A stretch of 64,000 nucleotides of DNA from Plantago ovata (lineage: Eukaryota > Streptophyta > Magnoliopsida > Lamiales > Plantaginaceae): the NCBI GenBank assembly GCA_028274465.1, contig CM051457.1, forward strand, positions 29,485,313 to 29,549,312, in the 5' to 3' direction. This document shows positions 57,771 to 64,000 of this stretch, piece after piece. Under the pieces are notes generated by a model that searched no databases, was not told the origin of the DNA, and worked only from the letters and a program-made list of their open reading frames with translations. The stretch's first letter is position 1. The number at the start of each line of letters is the position of its first letter. The position numbers were made by a program, and so were the translations under genes.

Positions 57771-58650
57771 TGTTGGGAATTTTAGTTAAAACGAATGCGC
57801 TTTCAATTCGTTCGTTGTATTGGTCTAAGGGCGCCCAACACGGTTTCGTAATCGTGTGTGTCACTAGAACGTGTTAAATCACTAAAATCCCCTTGAGGTG
57901 AAAGGGTGATTAATGCAATAAGTGGATACATCAATACTTGAATTAATTAAGGCATTTATACACACATGGATGAAAGTTACATTGTGCTAAAATTCATGAG
58001 AAAATTAAAGAGGTATGTAATATACAACCAAAATTGTATATAGCATAGTTGGAGATGAAAATAAGGCCCAAAAAGCCCAAAAATAAAATTTGGGGATGCT
58101 GGGGTTCAAACACAAAACCTCCTGGACAGCCAGCTTGAACTCATGCCATTTGAACCAACATGTCTGTTGGTGAAAAGTTGCATGCAACTAAAACCTATTC
58201 AGATTCAAATCTGGCGAAAAGTTGTGCCTTTTGGTGATTGGTTGTGTTTTCAAAGTATATGACTTTTAATGAATAGTTGTGTAACTATTAATTAAAACCT
58301 TTCTGAGAGTCTTGAACACTTTCAATGATGACTCTTGAGAAGTATAAATAGAGAAGGAGATTCATTTCTCCAACACACTTGAAAACTCCATCTCCTTCTC
58401 TCTTCTTCTCTTCTTTCTCTCTTGCATTCTTCATACTCAAAGTAAGTTCGATAGATTCGGCTATTGGAGTGCTCCTTAGCCGTCTTAAGAGTAGTTTTAT
58501 CCAGGGAGACTATTGCCATAATTCCGTAAGCACCACGAGCGGGGCAATCTTGTCTTAAGGAGAGATAGTCAAACTATCGACTCTACTCGCCTTGTTTCAC
58601 TCTATATTGTTCAAACACTTTGTTCCAGAAAATAAAGCCTCACGCTTACA
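57771..58650 (+). repeat. 5' LTR of the Copia element
   Basis: Begins TGTTGGGAA. The right edge is estimated near CTCACGCTTACA (58650), because the other LTR is cut off before its end. It contains TATAAATAG near 58341 and AATAAAGCC near 58630 as likely transcription start and polyadenylation signals. Confidence 0.8.
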
Positions 58651-58683
58651 ACAAACTTAAGACAAGATTGTAGTGTTTGAGCA

Positions 58684-60090
58684 ATGGCTACTAATGAAGG
58701 TTCCCGTACAATCATACCAAACGAACGACCGGAGAAGTTTGGAGGTGCCAACTTCAAACGATGGAAGCAAAAGATGTTGTTCTATCTCACTACTCTTGGA
58801 ACTTCATCCTACATTCGAGATGACATTCCCTCTCCACCCATTCTGGCCGATGTTGATGCAAATCCAAATGCCAATGCCGAAGAAAAACAGTCCATCATTG
58901 ATGAAAACAAGAGGAAGCAACTTGCCTATGATGGATGGGTGCACAATGACTTCATGTGTAAGAATTACATTCTGAATTGTCTTTCCAATTCTCTCTACAT
59001 TGTTTATTGTGATGTGGATCATGCCAAAACTCTATGGGAATCACTTGAGAAGAAGTATAGTGCCGAGGATGCTGGCTTGAAGAAATTCATGGTCGCCAAA
59101 TTCCTCAACTACAAAATGGTTGACTCCAAGTCCGTTGCGAGTCAAGTGCAAGAATTTCAAATGATTTTGCATGAGTTGGATTCTGAAAATTTGAAGCCCA
59201 ACGAAGCTTTCTTGGTTGCTTCTCTAATTGAAAAACTTCCGCCTTCTTGGGGAGAGTTTAGCAGCTACTTGAAATTGAAGTCCAAGGAAATGAAGTTGGA
59301 AGATCTTATTGTCAAACTCCAGATTCAAGAAGACAATAAGAAAGCTTTGAGCAAGGAGAAACAACCTTTGGAGGCTAAAGCTAACTTGGTGGAGTCGAAG
59401 GACAAATCCAAAAAGCGTAAACGCCAAGATGAAGGAAATTCTAATGCTCAACAACCCGCAAAAAGGTTCAATGGGATTTGTCACCATTGTAAAAAGCCTG
59501 TTCACATGAAGAAGGATTGTCGTTCTTTCAAAAAGCAACTCAAAGAAGAAAAGAAAGGAAAGGCAAAAGCACACATTGTTGAAGAAACACCCTCCTCTGA
59601 TGTGAATGAAGTGGAAGATATGATTACGGAATTCTCTGCAGTTGTTCTTGAAGCAAACTTGGTGGAAACTCCGAATCAATGGTGGTTGGATACCGGTGCG
59701 ACCCGGCACATATGCTCTGACAAGAGTGTCTTCTCTACCTACACCCCAGTTTCGGACAAGAGACTCTACATGGGAAATCAGGCTTCATCGGAGGTGCTAG
59801 GTGTTGGAAATGTGATCCTCAAATTGACTTCGGAAAAGGAACTTGTCCTTAAGGATGTGATGCATGTCCCGGACATTCGCAAGAACCTGATTTCTGGATC
59901 TCTCTTGGTCAAGGCTGGTTTTAAACTAGCATTTGAGTCTGAAAAATTTGTAATAACCAAAAATGGTTTGTTTGTTGGAAGAGGCTACGTCGCTGACGGG
60001 CTCTTCAAGGTCAATGTAATGTCTGTAACCCACAAAGTTGGAAATGAAAAGTTCTCTTCTGCTTACTTGGTTGAATCTTCTAATTTGTAA
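58684..60090 (+). CDS. Copia gag-protease (468 codons), followed by premature stop
   Basis: Gag starts [20 protein letters not shown], with the Copia-type [13 protein letters not shown] and [10 protein letters not shown] blocks. The nucleocapsid knuckle is [14 protein letters not shown] (CX2CX4HX4C). The usual glycine before the histidine is V. The protease has [12 protein letters not shown]. Integrase should follow directly, but a TAA at 60088-60090 replaces the Trp that normally precedes HNRLGH. The product is the capsid part and the aspartic protease of the element. Confidence 0.9.
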   Translation: MATNEGSRTIIPNERPEKFGGANFKRWKQKMLFYLTTLGTSSYIRDDIPSPPILADVDANPNANAEEKQSIIDENKRKQLAYDGWVHNDFMCKNYILNCLSNSLYIVYCDVDHAKTLWESLEKKYSAEDAGLKKFMVAKFLNYKMVDSKSVASQVQEFQMILHELDSENLKPNEAFLVASLIEKLPPSWGEFSSYLKLKSKEMKLEDLIVKLQIQEDNKKALSKEKQPLEAKANLVESKDKSKKRKRQDEGNSNAQQPAKRFNGICHHCKKPVHMKKDCRSFKKQLKEEKKGKAKAHIVEETPSSDVNEVEDMITEFSAVVLEANLVETPNQWWLDTGATRHICSDKSVFSTYTPVSDKRLYMGNQASSEVLGVGNVILKLTSEKELVLKDVMHVPDIRKNLISGSLLVKAGFKLAFESEKFVITKNGLFVGRGYVADGLFKVNVMSVTHKVGNEKFSSAYLVESSNL

Positions 60091-61271
60091 CATAATAGAC
60101 TTGGACATGTTAACTACAAGTCACTCAAGAAACTTGTAAATAATGATTTGTTGCCTTCTTTCGACATAGACCCACAACACAAATGTGAGGTATGTGTAGA
60201 AGCAAAATTTACAAAATTACCTTTCAAATCTGTAGAAAGGAAGACATCTCCTCTAGAATTAATTCATAGTGATCTATGTGACTTAAAATTTGTACAAACA
60301 AGAGGAGGTAAGAAATACTTTGTGACTTTCATTGATGATAGTACAAGGTATTGCTATGTTTACTTGTTACATAGCAAAGATGAAGCCTTGAACGCTTTCA
60401 AGCAATTTAAAACTGAAGTTGAGAATCAACTTGGTTTACGAATTAAAGCAATTCGTAGTGATAGAGGTGGGGAGTATGGAGCACCATTTGATGAATTTTG
60501 TTCTCAACATGGTATCATCCATCAAACTACTGCCACATATTCTCCTCAATCAAATGGTATTGCTGAACGCAAAAACCGAACATTGAAGGAGATGATGAAT
60601 GCTATGTTAATAACTGCTGGTTTACCCCAGAACTTGTAGGGAGACGCCATTCTATCGGCGAATAAAATTCTGAATAGAATCCCTCGCAAGAATAGTAACA
60701 AGACACCATACGAGTTATGGAAAGGAAACCCTCCAACTTTTAAATACTTAAAAGTGTGGGATGTTTAGCAAAGGTGGATGTACCTAAGCCTAAACAAGTA
60801 AAGATTGGTCCTAAAACTATTGATGGCATTTTCATAGGATATGCAAACAATAGTAATGCATATCGCTTCTTGGTTCATCGATCCGAAATAAGCGATATAA
60901 ATGTGGGGACAATCATTGAATCTAGGAATGCTTATTTCTTTGAAAATAATTTTCCTAGAAAAGAAAAGAAAGACTTGAATTTTCTTAAAATTCAAGAAAG
61001 AGAACTTGGCGAAGATAAGAATTCAATGCAAGAGATAACCAAGACTCATGACATTGAAGATAAAAATTATGCGCCAAGTGAAGAGAGTGGATCAAATGTG
61101 GGGACTTCTAGCACGGTACCTAGTTCAAGTCAAGAGATAACCAAGGCTCATGATCTTGAATCTAGTGGTTTTCCTAGCATTTCAATGCAAGAGAATATTA
61201 AGGCTCATGACATTGAAATTAGTGGAAAGAAACGTAAGAGAAGTTCAATGCAAGAGATAAGAGACTCATGA
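60091..61271 (+). pseudogene. Copia integrase and linker, broken
   Basis: After the stop the frame continues with the HHCC part ([12 protein letters not shown] .. CEVCVEAKF) and the DDE core ([28 protein letters not shown]). A TAG at 60637-60639 sits where Trp is expected (NL-GDAIL). A 1-base loss near 60757 shifts the frame before CLAKVDVPKPK. The linker to reverse transcriptase has four degenerate SMQEITKTHDIE-type repeats (61022-61275). The last has lost bases and ends the frame. Confidence 0.85.
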
Positions 61272-62710
61272 CATTGAACCTCAACGTACCGAACGTGCCA
61301 AGAAACCAAAGAAATTTGGTCCAGATTTTCTAACCTCTTATTTGGTAGAAAATAATGATCCAAAGACAATAAAGGAAGCGTTGTCTTCTTCGGATGCTCC
61401 TTTGTGGAAGGAAGCCATCAAAAGTGAGATAGGATCCATCCTACAAAATCACAGTTGGCAACTGGTTGATCTTCCTCCTGGAATAAAGCCACTAGGTTGC
61501 AAGTGGATTCTTAAGCGTAAAATGAAAGCCGATGGAACTATTGACAAGTATAAGGCTAGGTTGGTAGTAAAAGGATACCGACAAAAGGAAGGCTTAGACT
61601 ACTTTGACACATATGCTCCCGTGTCTCGAATAACATCCATAAGAGTATTCATTGCCATAGCCACTTTACATGACTTTGAAATACATCAAATGGATGTTAA
61701 GACAGCCTTCTTAAATGGTGATTTAGAAGAAGAAATTTATATGGAACAACCCGAGGGGTATCTAGTTCCTGGACAAGAAAGCAAAGTGTGTCGTCTTAAA
61801 AAATCATTGTATGGATTGAAACAAGCTTCTAAACAATGGCATGAGAAATTGATCATGCTTTATTATCTCAAGGTTTCTCCATAAATGAGTGTGACAAATG
61901 CTTATACATGAAAGGGGATTCTGAATCCTTCGTAATGATTTGTCTGTATGTTGATGATATGCTCATAACTGGGAGCAATCCAAAACTGATTTTGGAAACC
62001 AAGAATATGTTAAAGAAATTATTTGACATGAAAGACATGGGCATAGCTGATGTAATCTTAGGAATTAAGATTACTAAGACTTCTGATGGGTTAACTCTTT
62101 CACAGTCTCATTACATATCAAGGATGTATTAAAGAGATTTGACGCTTTAGATTTATCACCATTGAGAGCGCCAATGGATGTGAACAAAAGCATTGAGAAG
62201 AATTATGGAAAACTCATAGATCAAAGTCAGTATGCACAAATCATAGGTTGTCTTATGTACATAACTAATTGTACAAGACCAGATTTAGAATACCCAGTCA
62301 ACAAGTTAGCAAGATTTACACAAAATCCAGGCGAAGACCATTGGATTGCGTTGGATAGAGTATTGAGATACTTGAAACATACACTCAACTATGGTCTACA
62401 TTACTCGAGATATCCAGCTGTCCTGGAAGGATACAACGATGCTAACTGGATATCCGATAACACAAACTCCAAAGCCACTAGTGGGTATGTATTTACCATA
62501 GGCGGAGGAGCGGTGTCCTGGAAATCATCCAAACAAACTCTCATTTCAAGGTCGACTATGGAATCAGAGTTTATTGCTTTGGATAAAACAGGAGAAGAAG
62601 CTGAATGACTTCATGACCTGTTAGAAGGTATCCCTTGCTGGGATAAACCTGTGCCTACAATAACGATTAACTGTGATAGTCAATCGGCAATAGTTAGAGC
62701 ACAAAGTACA

Positions 62711-62751
<41 letters not shown>

Positions 62752-62899
62752 GTCCATTAGGCATTTACTCTCCATGGGAGTTATCTCTTTGGATTATGTG
62801 AAATCAAAAGATAACATCGCGGATCCACTAACAAAAGGCCTACCTGGAGATCGAACAAACTGCTTGTCTAGGGGAATGGGGTTAAAACCCATAATATAA
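61272..62899 (+). pseudogene. Copia reverse transcriptase-RNase H, broken
   Basis: Reverse transcriptase motifs are present: WKEAIKSEI, GCKWILKRKMKADG, FLNGDLEEEIYMEQPEGY and the catalytic CLYVDDMLI (about 61942-61970). RNase H motifs follow: [28 protein letters not shown] and SRHIRRRH, ending DPLTKGL..GMGLKP. Frame breaks lie near 61847 and 62130, and a TGA at 62606-62608 replaces the Trp of EEAEWL. All domains needed are recognisable but not in one frame. Confidence 0.85.
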
Positions 62900-63493
62900 A
62901 GAATTTGTACGGTGGATACCCAACCATACTGACTGGAGATCCCAAGAATTTGGTTCAATGTGGAAAACTAAGCGGTACGAATTCAGTTTAGCGCTTCGAG
63001 AGTGTGTTAAAATACACTAAGAAGTAAGAGCACTCCGGATAGTGATTTTTACTCCAAAAATCCATTCCCGTGTAAGACATTTAGTGCTATCCTGCAAGGG
63101 GTAAAGGATGAGTTTACACTCTTAATGAATCCCAAACTTGAGTTCATCCTTGAATCAAGTGGAACATTGGCAGGATGTTCTTTTTGGGAGTTCACCTATC
63201 TAAGTGCGAAGACAGGCCGCTTCAAATGAAAGCACTTATGAAACCAGGAGCTGTCCACGGCCAAAACGGACATACCGTAAGAACCTGAAATGAGTACCGA
63301 GTTGTGATAGTGTGAGTATCTTTGTCTTGGTATACATAAAACGCCGAGCTGTTCAAGGCATTACGTCCACCGCGTGGCAAGTATATCCGAAGGTATTTCA
63401 CTACGGAAGATTCAAAGCGGAAGCTATCTATCCCGATGCTATCATTCCTCACTGAATGAATGCAAGTGCATCAATTCCCTTTCATGTGGGGAT
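62900..63493 (+). other. Copia 3' non-coding region and polypurine tract
   Basis: About 590 bases without a supported reading frame lie between RNase H and the 3' LTR. They end in TTTCATGTGGGGAT, which would serve as polypurine primer. Confidence 0.7.
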
Positions 63494-64000
63494 TGTTGGG
63501 AATTTTAGTTAAAACGAATGCGCTTTCAATTCGTTCGTTGTATTGGTCTAAGGGCGCCCAACACGGTTTCGTAATCGTGTGTGTCACTAGAACGTGTTAA
63601 ATCACTAAAATCCCCTTGAGGTGAAAGGGTGATTAATGCAATAAGTGGATAGATCAATACTTGAATTAATTAAGGCATTTATACACACAAGGATGAAAGT
63701 TCCATTGTGCTAAAATTCATGAGAAAATTAAAGAGGTATGTAATATACAACCAAAATTGTATATAGCGTAGTTGGAGATGAAAATAAGGCCCAAAAAGCC
63801 CAAAAATAAAATTTGGGGATGCTGGAGTTCAAACACAAAACCTCCTGGACAGCCAGCTTGAACTCATGCCATTTGAACCAACATGTCTGTTGGTGAAAAG
63901 TTGCATGCAACTAAAACCTATTCAGATTCAAATCTGGCGAAAAGTTGTGCCTTTTGGTGATTGGTTGTGTTTTCAAAGTATATGACTTTTAATGAATAGT
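63494..64000 (+). repeat. 3' LTR of the Copia element (truncated by window end)
   Basis: Matches 57771-58277 with five substitutions and no indels over 507 bases. The rest lies outside the window, so the flanking target duplication cannot be checked. Confidence 0.95.

Larger units (their letters stand above)
57771..64000 (+). mobile_element. Ty1/Copia LTR retrotransposon (3' end outside window)
   Basis: The 5' LTR starts TGTTGGGAATTTTAG at 57771. The 3' LTR starts with the same sequence at 63494, directly after a purine-rich CATGTGGGGAT tract. Between them, in order, are gag, protease, integrase, reverse transcriptase and RNase H (the Copia order) and about 580 bases of non-coding 3' DNA. 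The polyprotein is broken in several places. The first 507 bases of the two LTRs differ at 5 positions. No TGGTATCAGAGC-type primer site was found after the 5' LTR. The element lies inside the UGT gene. Confidence 0.95.

Overview
This is nuclear DNA of a flowering plant, almost certainly a eudicot. It has spliced genes with GT..AG introns and AT-rich intergenic DNA. It also carries plant-specific families (RBCS, LBD, wall-associated-kinase-like, KCS, family-1 UGT) and plant mobile elements (Ty1/Copia, hAT, Tourist, Stowaway, tRNA-type SINE, Cassandra-like TRIM). I cannot name the species; the RBCS sequence alone does not settle the family.

Layout. (1) 1-2.7 kb: a 5S-rRNA-like TRIM remnant, an orphan candidate first exon, a 1.6-kb CTAGTTTC minisatellite and a 54-bp tandem repeat. 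(2) 2.9-9.8 kb, minus strand: an RBCS cluster with two normal three-exon genes of 179 codons each and one two-exon derivative. The derivative lacks the transit-peptide exon and has lost the betaA-betaB loop of the small subunit in frame. (3) 6-16.5 kb: gene-poor DNA with TIR elements, a clean 562-bp hAT element, an LTR-like repeat and a retroposed fragment with a 19-bp target duplication. (4) 17.6-18.5 kb: one intact class II LBD transcription-factor gene. (5) 20.6-38.7 kb: a tandem duplication of a two-gene block, WAK-like kinase then KH-domain RNA-binding protein. All four gene copies are broken, and the two KH copies have lost different domains. A tRNA-type SINE sits at the same intronic site in both copies. 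(6) 39.1-48.6 kb, minus strand: three intact, intronless KCS11-like 3-ketoacyl-CoA synthase genes. (7) 48.6-57 kb: mobile-element territory with two hAT elements, one of them 2.5 kb with an exact 8-bp target duplication and nested insertions, plus Stowaway, Tourist and LINE fragments and a tandem TIR repeat. (8) 57.2-64 kb: the first exon of a family-1 glycosyltransferase, interrupted by a Ty1/Copia element that runs off the window. Its visible LTRs are about 99% identical, yet its polyprotein is badly broken.

Functional content. The genes likely to work are the two RBCS genes (Calvin cycle, plastid), possibly the RBCS derivative, the LBD regulator and the three KCS genes (very-long-chain fatty-acid elongation at the ER). 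The window is a record of tandem duplication (RBCS x3, WAK-KH x2, KCS x3) followed by unequal decay and transposon insertion. The most unusual item is the RBCS-derived gene at 2881-3378. Its architecture, a small-subunit fold without the betaA-betaB loop and without a visible transit peptide, recalls the small-subunit-like modules of bacterial carboxysome proteins. That functional parallel is inference only.
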